This document shows, in pieces, positions 15,478 to 24,416 of a DNA stretch of 64,000 nucleotides. The stretch comes from JAYQKL01 sp038142705 (lineage in GTDB: Bacteria; Pseudomonadota; Alphaproteobacteria; RS24). Location of the stretch: contig OZ244224.1 of the NCBI GenBank assembly GCA_965217015.1, positions 744,001 to 808,000 on the forward strand, given 5' to 3'. The notes below the pieces were generated by a model. It saw only the letters and a program-made list of their open reading frames with translations. It had not been told where the DNA came from and did no database searches. The stretch's first letter is position 1; every line of letters begins with the position of its first letter. The position numbers and the translations under genes are program-made.

Positions 15478-17271
15478 ATGGCTAAAAACGAAGGTTCAGA
15501 TAACGCAAATTTTCCTGGAGCAGACGAACAATCATGGCTTGATGCGGTTGATCGCGTTTTGAAAGGCAAAGCCTTTGACACCCTCATATCCCAAGAAATT
15601 GGCGGGCTTGAGCGCAACCCTTTATACACGGAAACGCATACACAGACCAATCACGACCCTGCTGGCCTGCCCGGAGCATGGCCATACATGCGCGGCGCAA
15701 AAGCCGTGAATGACCGCTTTTTGCCATGGCAGATTGTTTCACGGGTGATTCCATCGCGCAAAAACGCCGATGCCGAAGATGTGCTGACAGATTTACAAGG
15801 CGGCGTCTCAACACTCTTGCTGGATTTAAGCCAAACCTCAACGCCGACAAGCGCCCAACTCAAAACACTTTTAGCTGATGTGCAATTGGATATCGCGCCG
15901 CTTATGTTGCGTGCGGGGCAAGAGGCGCAAGCGCATTTGGATTTGTTTTTTGAACTGTTAGCAGAAAAACAAGCGCATCAGGCAAACGCTTATGCAGATT
16001 TTGACCCGCTAGGTACGGCGGCAGCACAAAGCAAGCCTGCTGATTTCACGCCTTTGACACAACTGATTGAACAGCAGAAAAACTTCCCCAATACGCGCCT
16101 TATGACAGCGTCTGGCATGGCCTATCACAATAGCGGCGCTGACGCGATAACAGAGCTGGCCTATTCGATTGCAACTTATGTAGCTTATGTCAAAGCACTG
16201 ATTGATAATGGCTTATCTGCGCAAGAAGCCTTTCGCACAACCACCATCACCCTGGCTACAGACACAGATTTCTTTGCCAATATTGCCAAAATTCGAGCCG
16301 CCCGCGCGCTCTGGTCGCAATTGGCGCAGGCCTATGGAATCACTGAAAACCTGACGCCACAAATTCATGCGGAAGGCTCTGAGCATCATTATTCAGTCGC
16401 GGACCCTTGGGTAAATATTTTGCGCGCAACCATTGCAACTCTGGGCGCCGGCATTGGCGGCGCAGACTTTGTTTCCGTCGCGCCTTGCACGGCGGTCAGC
16501 TCTGGTGATAATCGCCTAACGCGACGCGTGGCGCGCAACACACAAATTATTTTGCAAGAAGAAAGCCATATTGGGCGCGTCACAGATCCGGCGGGTGGCA
16601 GTTGGTATATTGAACAATTATCCCAAGATCTGGCCCAGAAAGCATGGCGTATGTTCCAGCAAATTGAAGCTGATGGCGGCATGGAAGCCGCTTTGACGCA
16701 AGGTAAAATCGCTGCTCATATTGAAACCCTGCGCACCGAAACAGCCCAAGCTACCGCGCATCGCAAACTGCCATTGCTCGGCGTTACAGAGTTTCCTAAT
16801 TTAGGTGAAGCCCCGCTTGAGCCGCGCCCAGCCTTTGGCAATGGCGCATTAGCCGAACACCGCCCCGCTGCCATTTATGAAAAATTACGCCTCACAGCCC
16901 TGCCCGTGAAACCCAAAATCTTTTTGGCAACACTGGGCACACAAGCACAGTTTACCGCACGCGCAAATTTTGCCGCCAATTTATTCGCTGCGGGCGGCAT
17001 TGATGCCCTGACAGGCAATGGCGGTGAAGAGCTGAAAGATATTGCTCAGGAATTTCTTGAATCAGGCGCCAAAATAGTTGCGATTTGTGGCACTGATGAA
17101 GCCTATGACGCCCATGCTCAGGAGCTTGCGCAATATTTGTACAATGCTGGCGCAAGTCATGTTTGGATTGCGGGTAAAATGGAAATTGAGAATGTGGACG
17201 CGCTTTATGCGGGCTGTAACGCTTTGAGCATTTTGCAAACAGCACATCATGTTCTTGGTCTAGAGGCGTAA
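15478..17271 (+). CDS. mutA: Methylmalonyl-CoA mutase, small (beta) subunit
   Basis: 597 residues, similar in size to the MutA subunit of heterodimeric mutases. It has the TIM-barrel regions of the family (for example NTRLMTASGMAYHNSGADA and RNTQIILQEESHIGRVTDPAGGSWY), but its C-terminal flavodoxin-like domain lacks the DxHxxG cobalamin motif. It is therefore the non-catalytic partner of the MutB subunit encoded 11 bp downstream. The pair interconverts (R)-methylmalonyl-CoA and succinyl-CoA at the end of propionyl-CoA use. The ribosome site before the ATG is weak (GAG eight bases upstream). Neither the MeaB GTPase nor the epimerase is adjacent. Confidence 0.93.
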   Translation: MAKNEGSDNANFPGADEQSWLDAVDRVLKGKAFDTLISQEIGGLERNPLYTETHTQTNHDPAGLPGAWPYMRGAKAVNDRFLPWQIVSRVIPSRKNADAEDVLTDLQGGVSTLLLDLSQTSTPTSAQLKTLLADVQLDIAPLMLRAGQEAQAHLDLFFELLAEKQAHQANAYADFDPLGTAAAQSKPADFTPLTQLIEQQKNFPNTRLMTASGMAYHNSGADAITELAYSIATYVAYVKALIDNGLSAQEAFRTTTITLATDTDFFANIAKIRAARALWSQLAQAYGITENLTPQIHAEGSEHHYSVADPWVNILRATIATLGAGIGGADFVSVAPCTAVSSGDNRLTRRVARNTQIILQEESHIGRVTDPAGGSWYIEQLSQDLAQKAWRMFQQIEADGGMEAALTQGKIAAHIETLRTETAQATAHRKLPLLGVTEFPNLGEAPLEPRPAFGNGALAEHRPAAIYEKLRLTALPVKPKIFLATLGTQAQFTARANFAANLFAAGGIDALTGNGGEELKDIAQEFLESGAKIVAICGTDEAYDAHAQELAQYLYNAGASHVWIAGKMEIENVDALYAGCNALSILQTAHHVLGLEA

Positions 17272-17282
17272 GGGGTAAAAAA

Positions 17283-19478
17283 ATGTCAAATAACCATCCT
17301 GATTTCAGTCAAATCGACCTTGATTTCAGCCAAGCTGAAACCAATCTCGATGCATGGGAAGCCGCAAGCCAAGCTATTGGCGCGCAAACCAATGGGGGCC
17401 TGAACCGCGAAACCCCTGAAGGATTAACCATTAAGCCGCTTTATACGGCCAAAGACCGTGAGACATTGCCTTACACAGACAGCTATCCGGGCATTGCGCC
17501 TTATTTGCGCGGACCCTATGCAACTATGTATGTCAATAAACCCTGGACGGTGCGCCAATATGCAGGCTTTTCCACTGCTGAAGAGTCAAATGCCTTTTAT
17601 CGCCGCAACCTGAAAGCCGGACAAAAAGGTCTTTCTGTTGCCTTTGATTTGGCCACGCATCGGGGCTATGACAGCGACCACCCGCGGGTGGCGGGCGATG
17701 TGGGTATGGCTGGCGTGGCGATTGACTCCATCTATGATATGCGCACCTTATTTGCGGGTATTCCGCTAGACCAAATGAGCGTTTCCATGACCATGAATGG
17801 CGCGGTATTGCCTATATTAGCGCTTTATATTGTGGCGGCTGAAGAACAAGGCGTTGCCCCAGAAAAACTGGCTGGCACAATTCAAAATGACATTTTGAAA
17901 GAATTTATGGTGCGCAACACCTATATTTATCCACCCAAGCCATCTTTGAAAATTATTTCAGATATTTTTTCTTATACGGCTGAGAAAATGCCGAAATTTA
18001 ATTCCATTTCAATTTCTGGCTATCACATGCAAGAAGCCGGTGCGACAGCAGATTTGGAACTGGCCTATACGCTGGCCGATGGGGTCGAATATGCTAAGGC
18101 AGGCATGGAAGCCGGCCTTGATATTGATGCCTTTGCGCCGCGTCTGTCCTTTTTCTGGGCGATTGGTATGGATTTCTTTACCGAGATTGCCAAAATGCGT
18201 GCCGGACGCCTGCTTTGGGCGGAGCTTATGCAAGAGCTTGGCGCGCAAAACCCGAAATCACTTGCCTTGCGCACCCATTGCCAAACATCTGGCTGGTCAC
18301 TCACAGCGCAGGATATTTACAACAATATCGTGCGCACATGTGTGGAAGCCATGGCAGCCACGCAAGGACATACGCAATCGCTTCACACAAACAGCTTTGA
18401 CGAGGCACTGGCTCTGCCGACAGATTTCTCGGCGCGCATTGCCCGTAATACACAGCTTTTATTGCAAATGGAAAGCCGCACAACCAATGTGATTGACCCT
18501 TGGGGCGGCAGCTATTTTGTTGAAAAACTGACCCATGACTTGGCCAACCGCGCCCGTGAACATATTGCCGAGGTGAACAAACTTGGCGGCATGGCCGCCG
18601 CCATTGAGCAAGGGATTCCGAAATTACGGATTGAAGAAGCCGCCGCCCACACCCAAGCGCGCATTGATAGCGGGCGTCAAACTGTGGTCGGGGTGAATAA
18701 ATTCAGGCTGGAGCAAGAAGATGCTGTTGAGGTTTTGAAAGTCGATAACAGCACTGTGCGTGCCGCACAAATTGAACGGTTAGAAAAGCTACGCGCTGAA
18801 CGCGACACACAAGCAGTTGAAGCCGCACTGGCCGCCCTGACCCAAGCAGCAGAAAGCGGCAAAGGAAACCTGCTTGAACTGGCTGTCAATGCTGCCCGCG
18901 CCAAAGCCACTATTGGTGAGATTTCTGACGCGCTGGAGAAAATTTATGGTCGCCATGAAGCCAAACCAGAAATGATTTCTGGTGTTTATGAAAAAGATTT
19001 TGGCGCGTCTGAAAATATTACAAATGTGCATAAAATGATTGACCGCTTCAAAGAAAGAGAGGGCCGCGCACCTTGTATTTACATTGCCAAAATGGGGCAA
19101 GATGGCCATGATCGCGGCCAGAAAGTGGTTGCCACTGCTTTTGCAGATATGGGATTTGAGGTTGTTGTTGGCGCGCTGTTCCAAACACCAGAAGAAGCCG
19201 CCCGCGATGCAGCCAAAGCCAATGCGCATGTGGTCGGTGTTAGCTCATTAGCAGCTGGCCATTTAACGCTTGTGCCAGAATTGCGCGATGCGCTGAAAGC
19301 GATAGGCCGTGACGATATTATGATGATTGTCGGCGGCGTGATACCCCCGCAGGATTTTGATGAATTATTAAAAGCTGGTGCCAAGGCAATTTTCCCACCC
19401 GGCTCAGTGATACCCGACTCAGCAGAAGAAATGCTGCAAACACTGACTGCCCATTTGGGACATAATGTTTCTGCTTAG
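17283..19478 (+). CDS. mutB: Methylmalonyl-CoA mutase, large (catalytic) subunit
   Basis: 731 residues. The barrel holds VAFDLATHRGYDSDHPR, and the C-terminal B12 domain has D607-G-H609-D-R-G612, where His609 should be the lower axial ligand of cobalamin. The GG..P loop (VGGVIPPQDF) is also present. Together with MutA it makes the adenosylcobalamin-dependent isomerisation of methylmalonyl-CoA to succinyl-CoA. AAGGGG lies just before the ATG, within the end of mutA, so the two are co-transcribed. Its stop faces that of tesB with only five bases between. Confidence 0.97.
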   Translation: MSNNHPDFSQIDLDFSQAETNLDAWEAASQAIGAQTNGGLNRETPEGLTIKPLYTAKDRETLPYTDSYPGIAPYLRGPYATMYVNKPWTVRQYAGFSTAEESNAFYRRNLKAGQKGLSVAFDLATHRGYDSDHPRVAGDVGMAGVAIDSIYDMRTLFAGIPLDQMSVSMTMNGAVLPILALYIVAAEEQGVAPEKLAGTIQNDILKEFMVRNTYIYPPKPSLKIISDIFSYTAEKMPKFNSISISGYHMQEAGATADLELAYTLADGVEYAKAGMEAGLDIDAFAPRLSFFWAIGMDFFTEIAKMRAGRLLWAELMQELGAQNPKSLALRTHCQTSGWSLTAQDIYNNIVRTCVEAMAATQGHTQSLHTNSFDEALALPTDFSARIARNTQLLLQMESRTTNVIDPWGGSYFVEKLTHDLANRAREHIAEVNKLGGMAAAIEQGIPKLRIEEAAAHTQARIDSGRQTVVGVNKFRLEQEDAVEVLKVDNSTVRAAQIERLEKLRAERDTQAVEAALAALTQAAESGKGNLLELAVNAARAKATIGEISDALEKIYGRHEAKPEMISGVYEKDFGASENITNVHKMIDRFKEREGRAPCIYIAKMGQDGHDRGQKVVATAFADMGFEVVVGALFQTPEEAARDAAKANAHVVGVSSLAAGHLTLVPELRDALKAIGRDDIMMIVGGVIPPQDFDELLKAGAKAIFPPGSVIPDSAEEMLQTLTAHLGHNVSA

Positions 19479-19483
19479 GAAAA

Positions 19484-20353
19484 TTATTTATCGCGCAGAC
19501 GAATAAGCCCTTCTTGCGCAACTGTGCAAACATGCTGACCATTGCTAGCAAAAATATTGCCCAAATTTAGCCCTGTGGCATTCGAAGCCGCGGGGCTTCT
19601 CGTTTCATATAAAAACCAATCGCTAATATCAAAGTCATGATGGAACCATAACGCATGGTCGAGACTAGCCGTTTGGATATTATCAGAATAAACCGAAACG
19701 CCATGCGGGCGTACACTAGCCTGCAAGAAATCATTGTCAGACATATAGGCCATAAGAACATGGCTCATCACCTTGCCAGACACCTCACCCTCATAATTAA
19801 GTCGAAACCAAAATTTTTCCGTATCGTGCGAAGGTTCAGGATTGAAAATATCAGGCGGATTAAACGGGCGCGTCTCAATCGGCAAAATACCAATGAACAA
19901 ATCTTTGCGCTCGTCTTCAACCTTATGCATGATTTTAGCGCGTATCTCGCGCCCAGAGAGCAACTCCTCCGGCGGCGGCATATCCGGCATGGTGCGGCTG
20001 TGCTCTAGCCCTTTTTCTTGCGTTTTGAATGACGCGGCCATATTCAAAATTTGTTTACCCTTTTGAATGGCCACCACACGCCTATTGGTAAAACTGCCAC
20101 CATCGCGTGCCTCATCAACATGAAACACAATCGGCATTTCTGGATCACCTGGCCGCAAAAAATAAGCATGTAAAGAATGACAAAAGCGGTCTTCGACAGT
20201 CTTGTAAGCACTGGCAAGGCCTTGCGCGATAACCTGCCCGCCAAACACACGCCCCCAATGCGCTTCCGGCGTGACGCCACGAAAAATGGTTTCGTCAATT
20301 TGCTCGAGGGTCACAAGCTTAACGGGGTCAATAACATTAATTTCTGAAGTCAT
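19484..20353 (-). CDS. tesB: Acyl-CoA thioesterase II
   Basis: 289 residues, as in E. coli TesB (double hot-dog fold). Conserved segments include RVFGGQVIAQGL, HSLHAYFLRPGD, AYMSDNDFL (catalytic Asp region), TASLDHALWFH (Thr) and AQEGLIR (Gln), together forming the Asp-Thr-Gln site. It hydrolyses acyl-CoA to free acid and CoA. It starts 12 bp after sufA on the same strand, so it is probably read from the Suf operon, although its work is unrelated to Fe-S assembly. Its ribosome site is weak (AAAGAACC). Confidence 0.93.
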   Translation of the reverse strand: MTSEINVIDPVKLVTLEQIDETIFRGVTPEAHWGRVFGGQVIAQGLASAYKTVEDRFCHSLHAYFLRPGDPEMPIVFHVDEARDGGSFTNRRVVAIQKGKQILNMAASFKTQEKGLEHSRTMPDMPPPEELLSGREIRAKIMHKVEDERKDLFIGILPIETRPFNPPDIFNPEPSHDTEKFWFRLNYEGEVSGKVMSHVLMAYMSDNDFLQASVRPHGVSVYSDNIQTASLDHALWFHHDFDISDWFLYETRSPAASNATGLNLGNIFASNGQHVCTVAQEGLIRLRDK

Positions 20354-20365
20354 TTTGGTTCTTTA

Positions 20366-20746
20366 TTATTCCTGCAATTTGGCTGGCACAAGAGTGACGC
20401 TTTCGCCGCAACCACAGGCATCAGTTTGATTGGGATTATTGAACACAAACCCAGATGAGAGCTTTGTCGTTTCATAATCCATTTCAGTGCCGAGCAAAAA
20501 CAGAATCGCTTTTGGGTCTATTAAGATTTTGACACCTTTATCTTCCACCACCTCATCATGCTCCTGCACATTGGTGGCATATTCCATCGTGTATTCCATG
20601 CCCGCGCAACCAGCGTTTTTCAGCCCTAAACGCAAGCCAATATAGGGTTTTCCATCTTCTGATGGCTTCGCCAAAATTTCCTGCAAGCGCGAAGCGGCGG
20701 TATCGGTCAGGCTTATAGCTTTTGGTATGGGTAAAATTTCGCTCAT
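20366..20746 (-). CDS. sufA: SufA/IscA-type Fe-S cluster carrier
   Basis: 126 residues of the HesB/IscA fold. The three ligand cysteines are present: one in LKNAGCAG and two in the C-terminal CGCGES. The family receives clusters from the SufBCD scaffold and passes them to client proteins. It is 16 bp behind sufT at the end of the suf gene set. ErpA or IscA names are possible, but context favours SufA. Confidence 0.92.
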   Translation of the reverse strand: MSEILPIPKAISLTDTAASRLQEILAKPSEDGKPYIGLRLGLKNAGCAGMEYTMEYATNVQEHDEVVEDKGVKILIDPKAILFLLGTEMDYETTKLSSGFVFNNPNQTDACGCGESVTLVPAKLQE

Positions 20747-20762
20747 ATCTCTATTCTAATCC

Positions 20763-21158
20763 CTAGAACATATCCAATGCAACCCGTGCTTCATCTGTCA
20801 TGCGGCTCGGGTCCCATGGTGGGTCAAAGACCATTGTTACTTTCACATCACAAACACCCTCAACAGCGCCAACTGCATCTTGCACCCAAACTGGCATTTG
20901 CTCAGCCACCGGGCAACCAGGCGCGGTCAGTGTCATATCAATCAAAACATCACGGTCATCAGTAATCTCAACGCGATAAATCAAACCCAGCTCATAAATA
21001 TCCACTGGGATTTCAGGGTCATAAACACTCTTCAAAGCACCGACAATATCATCGGTCAGGTCCTGCATTTCAGGTGATAGATTATCCCCCAAATCAGGCT
21101 TATTTTCTGCTTGCGTATCGGGTGCTTCTTGCGTTGTTTGTTTATCCATATCTTCCAT
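20763..21158 (-). CDS. sufT: SufT-like DUF59/MIP18 family protein
   Basis: 131 residues. After an acidic, disordered N-terminus of about 30 residues comes the MIP18 domain with YDPEIPVDIYELGLIY and the conserved cysteine in LTAPGCPVAEQMP. Proteins of this family help Fe-S maturation in Suf systems. The start is the ATG at 21158 with AAGGA before it. It lies 9 bp after sufS and 16 bp before sufA. Confidence 0.92.
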   Translation of the reverse strand: MEDMDKQTTQEAPDTQAENKPDLGDNLSPEMQDLTDDIVGALKSVYDPEIPVDIYELGLIYRVEITDDRDVLIDMTLTAPGCPVAEQMPVWVQDAVGAVEGVCDVKVTMVFDPPWDPSRMTDEARVALDMF

Positions 21159-21167
21159 GACGCGTCC

Positions 21168-22394
21168 TTAAGCAAAAAATGTGAGAGCCTTGCGCACCGC
21201 TTCAACAAATCGGTCCACTTCCGCATGCGTATTATAACAGGCAAATGACGCCCGCGCAGTAGCTGGCACCTGATAGCGTTGCATAAGCGGCTGTGCGCAA
21301 TGATGGCCAGCTCTGACCGCCACGCCTGAGCGGTCAATCATGGTTGCTAAATCATGCGCATGCACACCCTCAGCATTAAACGACAAAATACTGCCTTTAT
21401 TTTCTGAGGTGCCAAAAAGCTTAATCGCATTGATTTCAAGAATTTGCTCTGTCGCATAATCAAGCAATGCGTTTTCATGTGCGACCATATCGGCACGACC
21501 AATATCCATCATATAATCCAGTGCCGCGCCAAGTCCTATCGCCTCAACAATTGGCGGCGTGCCAGCTTCAAAACGATGCGGTGCATCACCATAAGTGATT
21601 TTATCTGTTGTGACTTCGCGTATCATCTCGCCACCACCGCGATAGGGGCGCATTTGCGCCAGCAAATCAGTTTTGCCATAAAGCACGCCAATGCCGCTTG
21701 GCCCATAAACTTTATGCCCAGAGAACACATAAAAATCAGCGTCCAAATCCTGTACATCTGTCACAATGTGAACCGCACCCTGACAGCCATCAACCAAAAC
21801 TGGCGCGCCGACGCTATGAGCCGCTTCAATAATGTCTTGCATGGGCGTGATGGTGCCAAGCGCATTAGACATTTGTGTCAGCGCCACCATTTTTGTTTTT
21901 GGTGAAAGCATTTCCAAATAGGCATCAAAATCCAGCGTTCCGTCATCAGTGACCGGTACCCATTTCAGCACCGCACCTTTTTCTTCACGCAAATAATGCC
22001 ACGGCACAATATTTGAGTGATGCTCCATAATTGACAAAATAATTTCATCACCTGGCTCAATGCGCGGCGATAAATAAGAATAAGCAACAAGGTTTATCGC
22101 ATCGGTTGCCCCAGAGGTGAAAATAATATCTTCAACTTTTGGCGCATTCAAAAATTGTCTTGCGGACTCGCGTGCCGCCTCAAAATCATCTGTCGCCTTA
22201 TTGGACAAATAATGCAAACCGCGATGCACATTGGCATAGCCTGTTTCCAAAACAGATGTCATTTTATCAATGACCTGACGCGGTTTTTGTGCCGATGCGG
22301 CATTGTCGAGATAAACCAGCGGTTTGCCATAAACCTCAGTCGATAAAATCGGGAAATCTGCACGAATGGTTTCTATGTCAAATATTTTGCTCAT
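21168..22394 (-). CDS. sufS: Cysteine desulfurase SufS (group II)
   Basis: 408 residues. PLP is held by K228 in SGHKVYGP, and the persulfide-bearing Cys366 lies in RAGHHCAQP on the short loop typical of group II enzymes. It removes sulfur from cysteine for cluster assembly on SufBCD. The ATG overlaps the stop of sufD (ATGA). A second desulfurase of a different group is encoded at the head of the same operon. No sufE or sufU is in the operon, so the sulfur acceptor may be elsewhere. Confidence 0.96.
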   Translation of the reverse strand: MSKIFDIETIRADFPILSTEVYGKPLVYLDNAASAQKPRQVIDKMTSVLETGYANVHRGLHYLSNKATDDFEAARESARQFLNAPKVEDIIFTSGATDAINLVAYSYLSPRIEPGDEIILSIMEHHSNIVPWHYLREEKGAVLKWVPVTDDGTLDFDAYLEMLSPKTKMVALTQMSNALGTITPMQDIIEAAHSVGAPVLVDGCQGAVHIVTDVQDLDADFYVFSGHKVYGPSGIGVLYGKTDLLAQMRPYRGGGEMIREVTTDKITYGDAPHRFEAGTPPIVEAIGLGAALDYMMDIGRADMVAHENALLDYATEQILEINAIKLFGTSENKGSILSFNAEGVHAHDLATMIDRSGVAVRAGHHCAQPLMQRYQVPATARASFACYNTHAEVDRFVEAVRKALTFFA

Positions 22395-23638
22395 GATGAA
22401 GCCCCCGCTCTGTCATCAAACCCAAGCGACGCTAATTTTTGAGCAATCAAATTTTTCAAACTCATCACAATCATCTCATCATCTAAACGATCAATAATTT
22501 CAGATAAAAAACCATCAATCAGCAAAAGCCGCGCCTGCTCTTGCGTCAGGCCCCGACTGCGCAGGAAAAACAACGCATCGCGGTCAATTTCACCAATGGC
22601 AGAACCATGCGCGCAAGCCACATCATCAGCATAGATTTCCAGTTCAGGCTTAGCGTTCATTTCAGCTTTTTCAGACAACATTAACGCATCAGATTTTTGA
22701 TGCGCATTGACGCGTTGCGCATCTTTTTCAACAATCACTTTGCCTTGAAACACCCCACGCGCCTGGTCGCACAAAACCGTGCGCGCTACTGTTTCGCTTT
22801 GTGTGTCCGCGTGTAAATGCTCAAGACATGTCGTCATATCTACATGCTGATTTTGCGCACCAATCACCGCGCTGGCAATTTGCGCCTCTGCATTGGCATC
22901 ACATAATTTAAGGTTTGTTTCATGGCGTATCAGGCTGCCGCTTAATGCTAAACAAATTGATTTATAGTGTGCCGCTTGCGCCAGCATAACGCGGCTTTGC
23001 ACCACACCCAGCTGGTCTTCATCTGCGCAATGGGTCTTCACCACATTTAGCGCCGCGCCTGCCGAAATTTGCGTGTCCATCACCACATGGTTAAGACCCG
23101 ACCCAATATGCGTTTCCAAAAGCGTTAGCCGCGCTTGCGGTGCCAAATTCAACACAACACGACCATAAGCCGCTTGGTCAGATTTTGTACCAGCCCAAAC
23201 TATCTCTAGCGGGCGCGCCACTTCGCCGGCCACATGCAAACACAGCCCATCAATAAAATGCGCCGTATTGGCGGCCAAAAATCCGTCCGCCTCAAAACCT
23301 TGCAAAGCGGTCAGGTCAGCTTCATCGTCCAGTCGAGACAGCGTGATGCCTGCCGCTAATAATTCTGTTTTTACCGCGTCAAATGAACTGTCTTGGGTCT
23401 GCAAAACCCCGTCCATAAACACAAGGCGCAACGGATTGGCGGGCGCAAAAAATGCTGATGGTGTTTCCATCTCCGCCTTATGAGCCTCAGGCGCCGTCGG
23501 TAGGGGCAAACCTTGTGGCAAGAATTTTTGCAAATCCGTATAGTGCCAACGCTCTAAATGGCGCGTGGGCAAACCAAGCTCCCCCGCATGCTGGCGGGCG
23601 CTTTGTTTAATGGCAGCGAGATTGTGAGCATCAGCCAT
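22391..23638 (-). CDS. sufD: Fe-S assembly scaffold SufD
   Basis: 415 residues from the ATG at 23638, which overlaps the sufC stop by 8 bp (ATGGCTGA); a longer reading frame upstream starts inside sufC. The beta-helix core and the C-terminal CAHGSAIGEIDRDALFFLRSRGL motif identify SufD. It forms the SufBC2D scaffold with its two neighbours. Similarity to SufB is weakest in the N-terminal helical part, as is normal. Its own stop overlaps the sufS start. Confidence 0.95.
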   Translation of the reverse strand: MADAHNLAAIKQSARQHAGELGLPTRHLERWHYTDLQKFLPQGLPLPTAPEAHKAEMETPSAFFAPANPLRLVFMDGVLQTQDSSFDAVKTELLAAGITLSRLDDEADLTALQGFEADGFLAANTAHFIDGLCLHVAGEVARPLEIVWAGTKSDQAAYGRVVLNLAPQARLTLLETHIGSGLNHVVMDTQISAGAALNVVKTHCADEDQLGVVQSRVMLAQAAHYKSICLALSGSLIRHETNLKLCDANAEAQIASAVIGAQNQHVDMTTCLEHLHADTQSETVARTVLCDQARGVFQGKVIVEKDAQRVNAHQKSDALMLSEKAEMNAKPELEIYADDVACAHGSAIGEIDRDALFFLRSRGLTQEQARLLLIDGFLSEIIDRLDDEMIVMSLKNLIAQKLASLGFDDRAGASS

Positions 23639-24416
23639 GCGCGGCAACCTCCGATTGCGTTTCCGCAGCACCTAGATAGTCTGCATAGCCTTTATCTTCC
23701 AATTCAAGCGCCAATTCCGGGCCACCAGTTTTCACAATTTTGCCCTTGACCATGACATGCACAATGTCGGGCTTGATATAATCCAGCAGTCTTTGATAAT
23801 GGGTGATAACCAGCATGCCGCGCTGGTCATTGCGGAGCGCATTCACCCCTTCGGCAACGGTTTTAAGCGCATCAATATCCAGCCCTGAATCGGTTTCATC
23901 TAAAATCGCCATTGCGGGTTCAAGCGCCGACATTTGCAAAATCTCATTGCGCTTTTTCTCACCACCTGAAAAGCCAACATTTAGCGGGCGGCGCAGCATT
24001 TCATCTTTCATACCGAGCGCGCTGGCTTTTTCACGTATGAAGCGCAAAAACTGCGCGGCGTCCATTTCCGCCTCACCACGCGCACGCCGCAAGGCATTCA
24101 CCGATGTTTTTAGGAAAGTCGTATTATTCACACCCGGTATTTCAAGCGGATATTGAAACGCCAAAAACAGCCCCAAAGCGGCACGCTCTTCTGGCTCTAA
24201 CTCTAGTATAGTTTGGCCATTTAGGCGCACATCACCCTTAGTGGCCTGATAATTTTCTCGCCCTGCCAGCACATAAGAAAGTGTCGATTTACCCGACCCA
24301 TTTGGCCCCATAATCGCATGCACTTCACCAGGCTTAATCGACAGGCTAAGCCCATTCAAAATCGGTGTGCCGTCTATCTCGGCATGCAAATTGTCAATTT
24401 CTAATAACGCACTCAT
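23631..24416 (-). CDS. sufC: Fe-S assembly ATPase SufC
   Basis: 261 residues, an ABC-type ATPase without membrane segments. Walker A GPNGSGKS at 37-44, signature NVGFSGGEKKRNEILQM, and Walker B AILDETDSGLDIDAL with the SufC-specific Asp-Glu-Thr-Asp-Ser. It powers conformational change in SufBC2D. ATGA overlap with sufB upstream and an 8 bp overlap with sufD downstream fix its place in the operon. Confidence 0.97.
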   Translation of the reverse strand: MSALLEIDNLHAEIDGTPILNGLSLSIKPGEVHAIMGPNGSGKSTLSYVLAGRENYQATKGDVRLNGQTILELEPEERAALGLFLAFQYPLEIPGVNNTTFLKTSVNALRRARGEAEMDAAQFLRFIREKASALGMKDEMLRRPLNVGFSGGEKKRNEILQMSALEPAMAILDETDSGLDIDALKTVAEGVNALRNDQRGMLVITHYQRLLDYIKPDIVHVMVKGKIVKTGGPELALELEDKGYADYLGAAETQSEVAAHG

